Assembly: GCA_036346395.1 (NCBI GenBank)
Contig: CM070599.1
Location: 39,051,232 to 39,115,231 of the forward strand
Origin: Hsuehochloa calcarea
Lineage: Eukaryota; Streptophyta; Magnoliopsida; Poales; Poaceae
Direction: 5' to 3'
DNA: 64,000 nucleotides
Both the position numbers and the translations under genes were made by a program. The stretch's first letter is position 1; each line of letters begins with the position of its first letter. The notes under the pieces were generated by a model. That model was given only the letters and a program-made list of their open reading frames with translations, made no database searches and was not told where the DNA came from. Below are positions 34,780 through 46,613 of the stretch, piece after piece.

Positions 34780-37700
34780 ATGAGCAGTACGTTGCTTCGA
34801 GTGTACCCTTCCGAACTCAAGATCCCCTGTAAGTGCTTTTCAAGAACCAGTCCTAATTTGCGGCGCTTCTTGACGCTTCTCTGTGCTGATTTTCTTCTTG
34901 CTTTTGATGCCTTGAGAAGATGAGATCAAGAGGCAGCGGTCTTGCTGCATGCAACTGATGAACAAGACCGACCAGTACGTAGCGTTCAAGGTGAATACCC
35001 TGTTCTTGTCCTTGTTCTGTGCTGCTACTGCGGTACATTGGGAGGAAGGATGATGGATTTCAATGTGCCAATCCATAGGTGAAAACAACGAACCCAAGGA
35101 AGTACTCGGTGCGGCACACCTGCGGTATACTGCTGCCCCGGAGCTCGTGCAATGTCACGGGTGCGGTTTGCTCTGCATAATAGCAGCTCGTTGCTAAATT
35201 GATTGATCGGTTCGTTTGATTTACATTGTTACTGAAGTGGTGGAATTGGTGTAGTGACGATGCAGGCTCCTAAGGAGATGCCATTGGATTATCATTGCAA
35301 GGACAAGTTCCTCGTGCAGAGCGTCGTTGTGCCAGATGGGGCGACCATGAAAGACTTTGTCCCTGAATTGGTAAATTCTTGTAGCACTCGAGTTGGATGT
35401 CTAGTTGTCTAGTGCTTATGTGTAATGCGTCTGTTGCGGTTTGCAGTTCACTAAAGCGCCGGGTCGGTTAATAGAGGAGTTCAAGCTGCGGGTGGTTTAC
35501 ATTGCTGCTAATCCTCCCTCACCAGTGCCTGAGGAGGGAGAGGAAGAGGATGCATCCCCTCGGTCAGAGGTGATGAGCTATGAAGTGAAAATATCATCAG
35601 TGTTTGATTCTGTAAGTAGTATCATTGTTGTTTGGTGCTACAGAAATGATACGTTTGTTTCCTTCTTAGGCATCTAGACAGATAGATACATCCGGAGCCA
35701 CAGTTTCATGTGCTGAGGTAACTATTTGCTCAGTTAAACTATCATTGCTATCTAATTTTGTCCCAGATTGATGGAAAAATACTTGCTGATAAGAGTGATA
35801 CATATTGTTATTAGTTATATTGGCATCTAGGCTTGAGGCTTTTTGAACATGTTCGGTACGCACTTAGCTGCTTTTCTTTTTTTCTTCTTCTTTTCCCGAA
35901 AATTGCACGCAGCACACGAACCAATGTCTGAACTCTGATTTTTTTTTTGGGCCAAAATTCTTCAGGTTCACGATAACCACATGTTAGTTTAATAATGAAA
36001 TTTCAATATAATTATCCCTGAAATGCATAACTTCAGAATCTTACGGTGCTTCTTTTCTGCAAAATGATGCTCTTGATGCCATTATCGAATTGTTTAGTAA
36101 TTAATTTATTGCTTTGGTTTGCTTTATCTGGGCAGATAAGGACCTCGTTTTGGTATTGTGTCATTGTCAATAAAACAGTATGATACCTAAAAAAATGAGA
36201 ACTTGTATGTTTTCTCAGTGTATAGCTTTGTTTTGTAGATTAATAGATTAATCAAGTACTAGTCATTGAGTTAGAACTTAGAACTCAGAACTTTTGTGCA
36301 GTAAACTGACAGGTTAAATCCACCTCTTTACTCTGGCCTATTTTTGTTGCATGTATCTGTTTAGGGTGCCTCTGTAGTATCAATGCTGGTTGGAGAGAGA
36401 GAATACGCAGTAGACGAAAATCAGAAGCTTCAGCAAGATATGGTAAAATTTCCCCTTCAGATGAGATTGATAATACTATTTGCTTATCTCAAACATTGTG
36501 TTATTGCACTGTTGCGGACAAGATCTAACACTCTCAGTAGTTATTCTTCTGTGTTACTTTTTATATGGTGTTCAATTAAGGTATTTCAGAATTCAGATAG
36601 ATACTCATACTAGTATTGAATAACTTTTAACATCATTTTCTTTAAATCATTTTTTGTCTTAAAAAACGATAATGAGATAGGTTTGCTTGCTGCCCTGATT
36701 ACGCATGCAAAACCAATGAGAAAAAAATGCAATGAATGTTGACTCTGTAATTGTAATATGAAGTCAATCATTTCTCTCACTGCAAGGCAAATTCTTTATT
36801 GTGACATAAAACTACAAAGTTGGGAAGATCTTTTGTGGAAAAATATGTGAAGATGAACTATTGACTTCACTTGAGTTAGACTTGCAAAATGACAGCTTTG
36901 ATGGATCGTTTAGTGCTCCACTGGCGTTTGGTGATAGATAGGGACCATGTAAGTCTGTTGCCGAACAAAGCTAACTATCTTTGAATGAGGTCTAGTCCTT
37001 TAGGCTCCATAAAGGAAACATGTGGGTTATTGAACTATAATAGTATTGACAATCTGGTGTTGGAAGATACCTTTTATTTATTTATTTTCTATCTGGAAGG
37101 AGAACTTGTGTGTAATGCTGTACATGTTTGCAAGGACAGAAAATAAATACTTCAAACAACTTAACCATATTTGACAGAGAATCTGTTTAAGCCCAAATAT
37201 TATTACATGTCAAGTTAAAAATTATGACTAAACTCATATAAGCTTGCAATGACATGCTTTTACTGATTGCGAACTTCGGTGCCCAAAAGATCAAAACACT
37301 TGATGCATGTTTTATATGTAACTGTTGACTCCTGACGATCACAAAGTTAATAGAACACCTTTTTCCAATGAAATATCCCATCTTACCATACTCCCTCCGT
37401 TTCGCTATATCTATCCATGGCCCCAGGAGTATCTGTTTCAATATATCTGCCTATTGAGGGAATTTAGAGTGTAATTATTGTAAATTTTCTCTTCACCCCT
37501 ACTTAAATGCCTTAGAAGATATTAAGTGGTTATGGTATGTCATTTAATAGTGTTATGTATGGTCATATCTCATTAAGTATTTCTTAGATTTAGTACTTCC
37601 TGGGTCTATGCGCATAGTGGGTTTTGGACAAATATAGCGAAGAGGAGGGAGTAGCTCTGAACTTTTGATTTTCTAAATGACTGCCTAGATATGTATTTTA

Positions 37701-37854
37701 GTGTCAAATATCTGATCATTTGAATTTAATCTTGTTTCAGGAACTGCTTAGGGAAACAAGATCATCTCAACAGGGTTTCTCAGTAATGTTTGTGCTGTTA
37801 GTCTTTTTGTCATCTGTCTTCATTGGACATTTGATGAAGCACATCAAGGTTTAG
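34780..37854 (+). CDS. VAP27-type vesicle-associated membrane protein
   Basis: Eight exons join with GT/AG borders to 723 bases (240 residues plus stop): 34780-34828, 34920-34990, 35079-35160, 35255-35370, 35447-35611, 35670-35717, 36365-36442 and 37741-37854. The product starts MSSTLLRVYPSELKIPYEIK. Residues about 4-125 form an MSP domain with the FFAT-binding type KTTNP motif (42-46). An acidic linker (PEEGEEED, about 134-141), a short coiled coil (about 178-210) and a C-terminal membrane span (216-235, then KHIKV) follow. VAP27 proteins are tail-anchored ER proteins that bind FFAT-motif partners and link ER to plasma membrane and cytoskeleton. Length and layout match the family. Intron 7 hosts a Stowaway MITE. 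A broken tandem copy lies upstream. No defect was seen; this is the best-supported host gene here. Confidence 0.94.
37391..37651. mobile_element. Stowaway-like MITE in VAP intron 7
   Basis: The ends are ctccctccgtttcgctatat and aatatagcgaagaggagggag, inverted and flanked by TA (37389-37390 and 37652-37653). Length is 261 bp. The CTCCCTCCGT terminus and TA target are the Stowaway (Tc1/mariner) signature. Confidence 0.88.
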
Positions 37855-38694
37855 CCACATAAATAGTGTAAAAAAATCTGTATTTCCACCACGGCTCTAT
37901 CTCCACCATTCTCCGTCCGAATTGTTTATTCATTGGTTTCACATACGAGTATAGATCCACTCCCTGTCACACAGAGTACACATGTTGGAGAACTAGAAAG
38001 GGATCCTCAGGTTGTATTTTTTTCTTTTGAGTTATCAGGTTGTACATTTGCATATAGAGGACGGACTGTTTGCATTGTATTCATGTATATATGGTTCATT
38101 AGTTAAGAGCCTTATGGGTAAGGTTCAATTTTGTAGGAGTTTCAGAACTATTCCTCCTTGTGATCTGCAATGTAGGAGTTTCAGAACTATTCCTCCTTGT
38201 GATCTGCAATGTCACATTCGATAGAGCTGCTTTGCAAGAAAGCTACAATTTTGTGGTTGCATTTGTATGGCATACATTTTCTTGACAATTTAACAGCAAA
38301 ATCACATTGGTAAGGTACTGATAATACAGAGAACCATACATCATTGGAAGCACAGAATTATCATATTATTACTGTTCTTCTGTCTTGCGTAGACAGTTAA
38401 ACATACGGGGATCAACCGTGCAAGGTCGGGGGATCACGTGGCTCATCTGCTTGTGGCACATAAGCCGTTCTCTCACGGGATAGTGTAATCCTTGTTGTTC
38501 AGAACTTGAATACTGGAAGTACCTGCGACGATCTGAGCGTTTGCGTCCCACTATTACTCTGAGCATCGGATAAGGAATATAGTAAAAGGGAATGATTGCT
38601 TGCCCGTCACAGTTTGGTTACAAATAAAGAGTAGGAGATCAGAACGGCACCAACAGCAAAAGACGAAACAGAAAACATCCTTCGTGTATGCATT
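37855..38694. other. VAP 3' flank and convergent intergenic region
   Basis: Contains the probable 3' untranslated regions of VAP (plus) and of the next gene (minus). Only the 39 bp tandem repeat was recognised. Confidence 0.5.
38134..38211 (+). repeat. Perfect two-unit 39 bp tandem repeat
   Basis: The 39 bp unit starting taggagtttcagaactattc is repeated without a mismatch at 38134-38172 and 38173-38211. Perfect identity indicates a recent duplication. Confidence 0.95.
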
Positions 38695-39384
38695 CTACGT
38701 CGGAACAACGTAAACATTGTGGTGACCCAAGGTAGCAAACTCTATCGCCACCCCGAACCCGAGCGCGAGCACAGCCACGACGCCGGCAGCACCGCACCAA
38801 GCAGCGCTCCGTCTCCACCACCAACGCCGCCCAGTGGTCTTCTTTGTCGTCGTCGGCGCCGCCACCGCCACCGCCACCGCCACCGACGCCGCTTTGTGTG
38901 TTTCCACGGCCTCGAGCTCGGCATTGCACTTGGCGTCGCGCGTCACCTCATGGCCCGTGCACTCGAACCCGAAGCACGAGCCGGTGCACGAGCACGCGGA
39001 CCCCGAGGCGTCCACTTCCTCCTCCTCCGTCTTGATCTCCTCCTCGGTTGGTGCAGCGACGCCGCTCTGTGCCCACTGGTCGAACGCGCTCTCGAGGACG
39101 GCAAAACGCGCCTCGGCCTCGGCCAGGTGCTCGTGCCTCGCGCCGCCGTGGCACTCCCCCTCGGCGGCGATAAGCGTCCGGAGGAAGTCGGTCCTGGCCT
39201 GGATCTCCGCGAAGAGGCTGCCGTCCACGTCGGAGCGCCGCGGGCGGGAGGAGAGCGCGTCGGCGAGGCAGGCGTCCAGCTCTCCGAGCTTCCTTTCCAC
39301 CACGTGGTTGGGGCGCCGGCGTGGTTCCTGCATCGCGGCCGGTGACTTATCCATGTCCATGGGGTTCGGTTTCTGGCTCAACAA
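38695..39384 (-). CDS. Plant-specific single-span membrane protein, unknown function
   Basis: One uninterrupted 229-codon minus frame. An in-frame Met at residue 9 or 11 could also be the start. The N-terminal part (about 28-105) is helical and charged; an acidic run TEEEIKTEEEEVD follows (113-125), then a short Cys cluster (131, 133, 137, 142), an Ala/Val repeat (168-176) encoded by a GGC/GTG trinucleotide run, a basic WWWRR patch, a hydrophobic span (about 196-217) and the tail HHNVYVVPT. The layout resembles plant proteins grouped under DUF7610, but that is from memory. It converges with VAP. High G+C and a full frame support a real single-exon grass gene. Confidence 0.72.
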   Translation of the reverse strand: MLSQKPNPMDMDKSPAAMQEPRRRPNHVVERKLGELDACLADALSSRPRRSDVDGSLFAEIQARTDFLRTLIAAEGECHGGARHEHLAEAEARFAVLESAFDQWAQSGVAAPTEEEIKTEEEEVDASGSACSCTGSCFGFECTGHEVTRDAKCNAELEAVETHKAASVAVAVAVAAPTTTKKTTGRRWWWRRSAAWCGAAGVVAVLALGFGVAIEFATLGHHNVYVVPT

Positions 39385-40415
39385 CAGCGCGCGTCGTCAG
39401 TGTATCCTCGCGATCGAGTAGTGGGCGGTTTTCTTTTTGTCAGCGCGGCCGCGTGTGAGGTTTGAGGAGTCGCGACTCTTCGCCGAAACGTGTTCTCTTC
39501 GGGTAACTGCTTGGGGCCGTGGGGGTGTGCGCATGATGCATTTGATTCGATCGCTTCGTGCCATGTGAAGTGAGAGCACACATTTCTCGACGGAGAGTAA
39601 CTGCGATCTCAATAACTCATCATGATCCAGTGCGAATGTTTAGGGGAACGGTGCATCAAATGATCCAGGCTTCATGGCCACTAGTTTAAATTCAGCCCAG
39701 AGGAAACCTGCGACACGAGTTCAGGACCGCGGTTGGGTGAAATGAACCTATATGTGGTTAATGGGCTGAGATTGTTGAAATGCGCCAGCGCAGACAAAAA
39801 AAAAGGGGGGGACGGCAGGCTACAGGTAGGTCTTCCTTATACAGCAACTTACTCTTCTTTTTTTTTTAAAAAAAACAAAATCTTCTCTTGTCAAATCTGG
39901 CTAGTTACATCTAAAAATAGATTAAATCATCTAAAAAAACTGATTAATCGTTTGCTAGTGTAGCTAGCAAATACTCGTTGCAAGCACCAAAAAAATCGTA
40001 GTGGTTGCTTGGAAACTTCAAGCAAGTTGGTTCTTGCGTCTTATGATTCCTCTGGCATTGATTCCTGTGCATGCTGTACTCCCCTCCGTGATCGATCGAT
40101 CGATCACTGCAACATTCTTAAACCAGTTTCTTTTGCCGTTGCGCATGTTACCAGGCGCATACCAACCATCCAATAAGCCAAGATCGTCAACTAGAATAGC
40201 ATCAACCATCAAGAGGAAACAAGCGTCATCATGAGTCCACCAATGCAGCAATCTTGGTCACTAGTGTCATTCCACAGTGTATAACTAATATTCCGCGTAT
40301 ACGACCCAAATTCTCAAGAAAGCGATCCAGATCAGCCTCCTAAACGCCCTCACATGCATGCTCACAAGAATGTTAGCAAACTAATAATTAATCAGCAATC
40401 GCACCAATCTTTCCC
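39385..40415. other. Intergenic; distal promoter of RCc3-like gene 1
   Basis: The first 250 bases are the likely promoter and leader of the minus-strand gene. From about 40060 the sequence resembles 62390-62680 upstream of RCc3-like gene 2, so it belongs to that promoter. Nothing else was recognised. Confidence 0.5.
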
Positions 40416-40424
40416 CTATAAATA
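40416..40424 (+). promoter_or_regulatory. TATA box of RCc3-like gene 1
   Basis: ctataaata lies about 122 bases before the ATG, in a context (gcaccaatctttcccc before, actcaagcaac after) shared with gene 2. Confidence 0.85.
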
Positions 40425-40545
40425 CAAAACTCAAGCAACACCTCAAGCCATCACAAGCACTCAGCAATACATTTAATTACCAAGAGCTCCAGAGGTCATC
40501 ACTTTGCTTTGCGCCTGTGGTATAGTAATTACTGTGTAGCTAGCA

Positions 40546-40941
40546 ATGGCAGGCAAGGCCTCGATCGCGCTGTTCCTCGCCGTCAACCTGGTGGTGTTCT
40601 CTCTGGCCAGCGCCTGCGGGGGGAACTGCCCGACGCCCACGCCGTCGACCCCGTCGACTCCGACCCCTACCCCGGCCGCGTTCGGCAAGTGCCCCCGCAA
40701 CGCGCTGAAGCTGGGCGTGTGCGCCAACGTGCTGGGCCTCATCAAGGCCAAGGTGGGCGCGCCGCCCGCGGAGCCGTGCTGCCCGCTGCTTGAGGGTTTG
40801 GTCGACCTCGAGGCGGCCGTCTGCCTCTGCACCGCCATCAAGGGCAACATCCTCGGCATCAACCTCATCCTCCCCATCGACCTCAGCCTCATCCTCAACT
40901 ACTGCGGCAAGGGCGTGCCCACCGGGTTCAAGTGCCTCTAA
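40546..40941 (+). CDS. RCc3-like hybrid proline-rich protein (8-cysteine motif), copy 1
   Basis: 131 residues, single exon. Residues 1-23 are a signal peptide (hydrophobic IALFLAVNLVVFSLASA); a short Pro/Thr/Ser-rich linker (about 29-44, PTPSTPST type) follows; then the eight-cysteine motif with Cys at 49, 59, 78, 79, 93, 95, 120 and 130 (C, C, CC, CxC, C, C). This is the cortical cell-delineating / RCc3 / DC2.15 group of the prolamin superfamily, secreted to the cell wall; rice RCc3 is known for root-specific expression. Two extra Cys (24, 28) lie next to the cleavage site. The best ATG is the one after tagctagca. Copy 2 at 62813 is highly similar. Confidence 0.94.
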   Translation: MAGKASIALFLAVNLVVFSLASACGGNCPTPTPSTPSTPTPTPAAFGKCPRNALKLGVCANVLGLIKAKVGAPPAEPCCPLLEGLVDLEAAVCLCTAIKGNILGINLILPIDLSLILNYCGKGVPTGFKCL

Positions 40942-41217
40942 GCGCGCGATCGATCTTGCTGCCTAGTATGCGGCTTACGTACGTGCCGGGAGAAAATTCT
41001 TTTGCTTGATCAATCGTTTTAATGCAGCTTAATTTGCTTGGTTGCTACGTACGTGCTGCCTAGCAAGTTTGCATGCATGCATATGCGAAATACGCACGTT
41101 TGTACCCGGTTTGATTAGCTTTCCACTCCTTTTGGTGTTTCCTATCCGAGCTGTTGCATCATGCATGGGCGCGTCTGAATTATTTGGATTGTATTCGTTT
41201 TGTGCTCGGCATGTATG

Positions 41218-41223
41218 AATAAA
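41218..41223 (+). terminator. Polyadenylation signal of RCc3-like gene 1
   Basis: aataaa in the context atgtatgaataaagtttctt, shared with gene 2 (63501-63506). Confidence 0.75.
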
Positions 41224-41329
41224 GTTTCTTTTCTTCACTGTTTTCTGTGCTGCGTTTGCACGGCTGGAGCTTTGCTTGGTAAGTGTGGAGATTATGGCTA
41301 TATTAGTATACTAAACAATTGATAATAGT

Positions 41330-42105
41330 GTCGAGACGTTTGGAGAAACTCTCGTTTTCAGAAAGTTCAGCTTATTGTCAGATCAGGGGCGGTCTGACCG
41401 GTCTTGGGCTGGCGGTCAGACCTACCGGGCCACGGCAGTCTGACCAGCCACATGTGGCGGGCGGAAAATGAAAATGTGATTTTTTTTAATCGGCCAAAAA
41501 TCACCTGTGTAGGAAGGTGAGAGGATGCGTTTGCAGTTGGTCTCATTGAAAATGGAGTTTTGAGAGAAAAAAAACTAGATAGAATTTAAAATTTTCAGAG
41601 AAACTACAGTGTTCAGACCTAGGAAAATTTCCTAAGTCCCTGGCGGTCTAACCGGCCGTTGGTTGGTGGTCAGGTCGGCCATAGGCGGCGGTCTAATTAG
41701 TCAATGCTATTTCATGTGCCGCGAGGCGGTGAATTTCGTGGGTTAGTCAAAAGTCATGAGTTTCAGTGCATATGTGTTGCATGATGCATGTTTTAGCTAA
41801 CGCGGATTAAGTTACAAAAAATGTGTGCCCAGAATTGATTTCTGGGTCTATTATTGGGCAGGTGGCTTGGAGTCAATGATGATCAACGACGAGGATGATC
41901 GAAACTAGGCTAAGAGAGTTGAGGTCCAAAACGATCGATCAAGAATGTCGGGTGAGGTGGTTGGACTCAAGCAGAGCGCAAGATGGACAAGAGCGACCGA
42001 ACGACGAGTTTGGTATGACGAGTTACATCAAGTGGTGTGGAGGTTGGTGTAAATGCTATGGTGGTTCCGGTGGGAGCTGGGTGGGAGAGACTTGCCGATA
42101 TGAAG
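41330..42105 (+). mobile_element. Left part of a non-autonomous retroelement-like remnant
   Basis: No host gene is visible. Clusters of ggtctgaccgg / ggtcagacc words occur at 41390-41460 and 41640-41700. From 41850 a purine-rich stretch (gtcaatgatgatcaacgacg... agacttgccgatatgaag) continues, after the solo LTR, at 46195 (gaagagagtcattgatcaac). The two halves join smoothly if the LTR and one TGAAG are removed. I infer a transcribed non-autonomous retroelement (LARD/TRIM-like); its borders are unclear. Confidence 0.4.
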
Positions 42106-45100
42106 TGTAACATCCCAAAATTTTTATTTTTGGGAAGATATAATAAAAATAATTTTGAGCATATTCTATATGGGAAAATATTTATGCATGATTTTCAAAT
42201 TTCTTGTATAAAGCAAATAATAAAATTTCATACAAGCAGCTACTTGTAAGATTTTTTTTAGAAAATCACAGAGTAGATAAAATCCTGATTTTTTTTAAAA
42301 AGAAACTACATGGTGTCAGAAGCCTCCACAAAATGTTTTATAAATTTTTGAGCCTATTTGATAGGTTCACAAATTCAGAAAAGACTCAACCAGTTTTGGA
42401 AATTCAAAAATTGTTTTTGAATTCACGCTGGACTCTTGGGCCACATCTGAGTGGCCCAAAATCATTTCCCAGCTCCAACCCACGCCCGTGCGTGCTTGCT
42501 CCTTCTTGCTGACTAGTGGGCCCCATTCGCCAGGCCTTGTCTTCCACCTCGCTCCCTCGCCCGCTCGCCAGCATGCCCCGCCCGCTCCGCCCGCTCGCCC
42601 GCTATTTTTCCTCGCTGCCCACTTGCCTCCATGTTGCTTACCTCTTAATGGTACTCAACCCCCTCCCCTGGCGGAGACGCCGAAGCTATAGCGCGAGATT
42701 CTTACCCCGGTCACGTTTTCTCGCTGCCTTTCTTGTGTGCTACTCGCTGCTACTTAAACATCCGACCGCGTCATAGAGTTCTCAGCTCATCATTCTCGCC
42801 TCCCACCAAGAACTAGAGCTTTTCACTCTTTGGTTGATAGGAATGAGAGTGTCGTCATAGGCGCCGGTGAGCAGGCCTCACAGTGCCATTTGCTCTGGCG
42901 AGCTTCCTTGCCCTCGCCAACTGCGTCACCATGTGGCCCTTACCTCGCTGATACTCCTTTGCTTGATGTAGCTCCAGGAACCACGCAGCGAGGAAGAGCC
43001 GTCATCTTCTTCACCTCCAGCGCACACCCCGTTCTGGACCTTCGTGTTCCCGACGTTCTGCTGAGCTTGAACCTCATCTAACCGCGTCATTTTGTGTCCT
43101 ATAATTCACTGATACTTCTAACTCAGTTGATGATGATTGACACATAGGAAATCCCCTGAATCGACCTTCTTTCTCATTTTCGGCCGTCGCAACCCTTTTT
43201 CCAGTCAGTCACCACCTCGGTGAGTCTATGGCTGATTCCTTCTATCCCTAACATCCTTTGAGTACCTGCAAGCTAATGCGCACCTCCTTATAGCTGCTCC
43301 ATCACCACATCACGTTGTCACCGAGAGCCTCCTTTGCGCCGCCGCTGCTCAACGTCACCAAGTCACTCCGATCATCCCCTAACGCCTTCAAAGACCTTGG
43401 TGAGCTTGTAGTAGCCCCTTAAAACTTTTGCACGCATTAGATCAGAGGATTAGCTAGTATAGCCTGCATTTCGTCATAGCCGGTCATGGCGCTGCCGCAG
43501 GAAGCTTTGTCGCCGCCGCTCTAGTAACCATTGATCCCCGAGCCACGCGTGTAGCATCATAGTAACCTCGTAAAGCCAATGCACACCTTCTTTTGCTGCC
43601 GATTTGCCTCAATCACGAAAATCACTTTGAGCCTGAGGATCGCTCCTCCCCTCATCTCCGACGTAGCGTTTCCTCCGGCCATCTCTCCGGCCTCCACCAC
43701 CATCCGGTGGCATCTCCGTCAAGAGAGCAATCCATTTTTGCCACTACCAAGCCTTGCTGTTGCCCAATCGCCGGTGACGAGCTCACCATAGTGCACGACC
43801 ATGCACGCAGCTTCGTTTCTCTCCCTCTCGCTCTCTATGCTAGTGGGCCCTATGATTAAAATGTTAATTAGCACTAAATGGCAGTACTTAAACGTACTAA
43901 GTCAATGAAAGGTGGGACCGGATGAAAAGGCAATCGAAAATATAATTTTAAATGTGTTTAGTAAATGAGCCACTCACATGTGGGACCACACATAATTCTC
44001 GATTTCAAAACACGTTTTAAAACCCGAGAGACTGACATGTGGGCCCTAGACGCCAGTTAATTAAAATCAGAAATATGTTTAATCATTAGTTAATAAATAA
44101 TGGGCTACTAACAAGTAGGCCCCACATGTAAGTTAGTAAAAATCCAGGAAAATGAGAAAACACGCTTCTAGTTTAGAGATAACGTACGTTTTCTCTACTG
44201 GAAAGCGCAAATCTCAGTACAACTCAAAGGAAAATACATTTTCTCTGTTTGAAAGCGTAAACCTTAGAAAATATGCATTCGATGTCGTTTTTTTAATCTG
44301 GAATTTTCAAACTGAAGCAAATCAAAATGTTAATAACTTTTGCACACAAACTCCAAATTGAATGGATCTTTTTTTTTTTCTAAATTCATCTAACGGATTG
44401 TTCGAACGGATTTTACAACGATCCTCTACTGGAAAGCGCAAATCTCAGTAGAACTCTTTTGATTAGACATAGATTGTTCGAACGGATTTTACAACGATAT
44501 CCATCCTCGTATTCAGAGCAACTAAAGCAAGACAAGCACTCCCTTTGACCATGTTGACCCTATAATTTTAATTATTGTACTTCTTTTTGTAAAATCTATT
44601 ATGCACACATGTTTGTTTATTTAAAATTGCTATATTTGGGGAATATAGTAGCTAGTCCCATTCGATGCATGATCCTCCTTGAAATATTGATATCCTTATT
44701 GTTGTAGCCATTAGGGTATAGTTTAGACAATGAATGATGTCAATTTGGGCATTTTGAATGCGAATATTACATAAATGCTTAGCTTGACTTAGTCTTTACT
44801 AAAATTAGAAAAATGGATGACATATTGAATATGAGTTTGGAAGAATTTGAAATGATGGTCCAGAGGGGTTTACTTTTGTTATTTTGTATAAAAATTTTAA
44901 AAAATAAAAACTTAGTTTTTGACGTGGGCGAGTAATATTATAATCCAAGAAGTGTGAGAGGTGTATCTCACAAGTAGATAGGGGGAGATTCTCGCCCGGG
45001 TCAATTAAGGACCGAACACCGATATATCCGACTTAAGCGTAAGTGTACAACCACATGTGTCGGTATGGGACGACATTAGCTAATTAAGTTATCAAAAACT

Positions 45101-46194
45101 AGCCTTGCACATTGGTAGGTTGTGGTAGTGCGAGCATGACTGGTGTAGGCATGTTCGAATGGGTTCCCTTCACTGAGGCGTTGGGAACAATGTCTTCTGA
45201 CACAACGGGGGTGTACCCAGGTGCAGTGAGGGTGTTCATTCACCGGGCTAGTGCAAGGTTGGGACTAAGTGACGTAAAGGCTTCGACACGTGCTCTGGAC
45301 GGCTTACTAAAGGTTAGTGAGCGGTGGTATCGACGGATGCCGAACAAACTATAGAATTTCTGTGTTGTGGGTACAGTTGTACACCTCTACAGAGTGTACG
45401 TCTATTTAAATAGCCATGCTCGCAGTGATGAGTGTGCTAAGTGTAGTATTGCCAGGTATAGTCTTGGTTTTCATAAAAATAGTTTCGTTGGAAAATATGG
45501 GAAACGGTTTGTTGATTTATATTTGAGTTGAGTGCCATGTCTATGGTTGAAAACAAGATGTTGCTCGCAGCCAAGGAGGGTTCCGAGTTGTTATTTATTC
45601 AATTACTTACTTGTTGTCCTTTATCTATTTAATTACTCTTTAAAGTTTTGTTACAAATACTACACACTAATATTGCAAATAAAATTTACTTGATGCTGAA
45701 AACAACTTGTAGCATAGAGCCTCGTCCTTTGTTAGCCATGCATATATATATAAACTTTGTGATACACTATAAGTCTTGTTGAGTATGCAATATACTCAAT
45801 CTTGCTTAAATCGTTGTTCACATTTAGAAGATGAGCCTACGTCGGACAACGCTTTCTTTGCACCCGGTACCGGAGGGTTTGGTGACGGGTATTTCTGGGA
45901 CTTGTCTTTTGTGGGTTGCCTTAGGGTTCAGATGGACATACCACTGTACTATTTTGGTTTATTTACTATGTTTTCCGTTGCACTCTGTTGATACTTGAGC
46001 TTTATTTGGCTGGTCGGTCCATATAATGAAAAGTTTATAATCGCTTAAGTTATGTATCATATTTTTCTTTATTTTGTATGTAAGTATGTATGGATGCGTA
46101 TGCCATCGTTGTGGATGTGTGTACTAGCTATTGATCATGGGACTAGTAAGGTACACACACAGGGCTTCAGGTATTCAAAGCCTGGGGTCTAACA
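42106..46194 (+). mobile_element. Ty3/gypsy solo LTR, 4.1 kb
   Basis: Starts tgtaacatcccaaaa, ends ggggtctaaca, and is flanked by a perfect 5 bp duplication TGAAG (42101-42105 and 46195-46199). The start and length resemble the LTRs of the gypsy element at 10278-21712, so it is a relative of that family. There is no internal region, so LTR-LTR recombination removed it. Small open frames within (for example 42488-42776 and 43579-43859) sit in transcribed-looking, C-rich leader and intron-like sequence and are not called. Confidence 0.92.
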
Positions 46195-46613
46195 TGAAGA
46201 GAGTCATTGATCAACCTATACATGGCGAAGTATGTGATTGCTTCACGACGATTGGACTTGGTCTTCGGAGAAGGATCGAGAAGGAGTGTTTTGGTATCTT
46301 TTCCAAAATACCAGGTTGTTGACCTATGGAGAAACCGCGGTGCAAAATGATGCAAGGAGAGGTGGTTTAGGTCAAGACAAGATGAAGATCATGAAGAGAC
46401 GGATTCGGGAGACCCGGTTCGTCATCCGCTTTGAGACACGTGCATGAGTGTAGACCCATTTGTGTGTAGGCTTAACAGACACCCAATAATATTTTCTCTC
46501 TAGACTTAGCTTCCACTGTAAAAGGAAGAAGTGCATGATTTTTGCTCCCAAGAACCCTTCCAAGAAGAAACCCTAATTTTTTATTTAGGGAAAGTGGAAA
46601 TAGATAAGAGTAG
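46195..46613 (+). mobile_element. Right part of the non-autonomous retroelement-like remnant
   Basis: Continues the segment that stops at 42105. It contains gagaaaccgcggtgcaa and gatgaagatcatgaagagac motifs and a tail with gagtgtagacccat, then is interrupted by a CACTA element at 46614. No coding domain. Confidence 0.4.
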
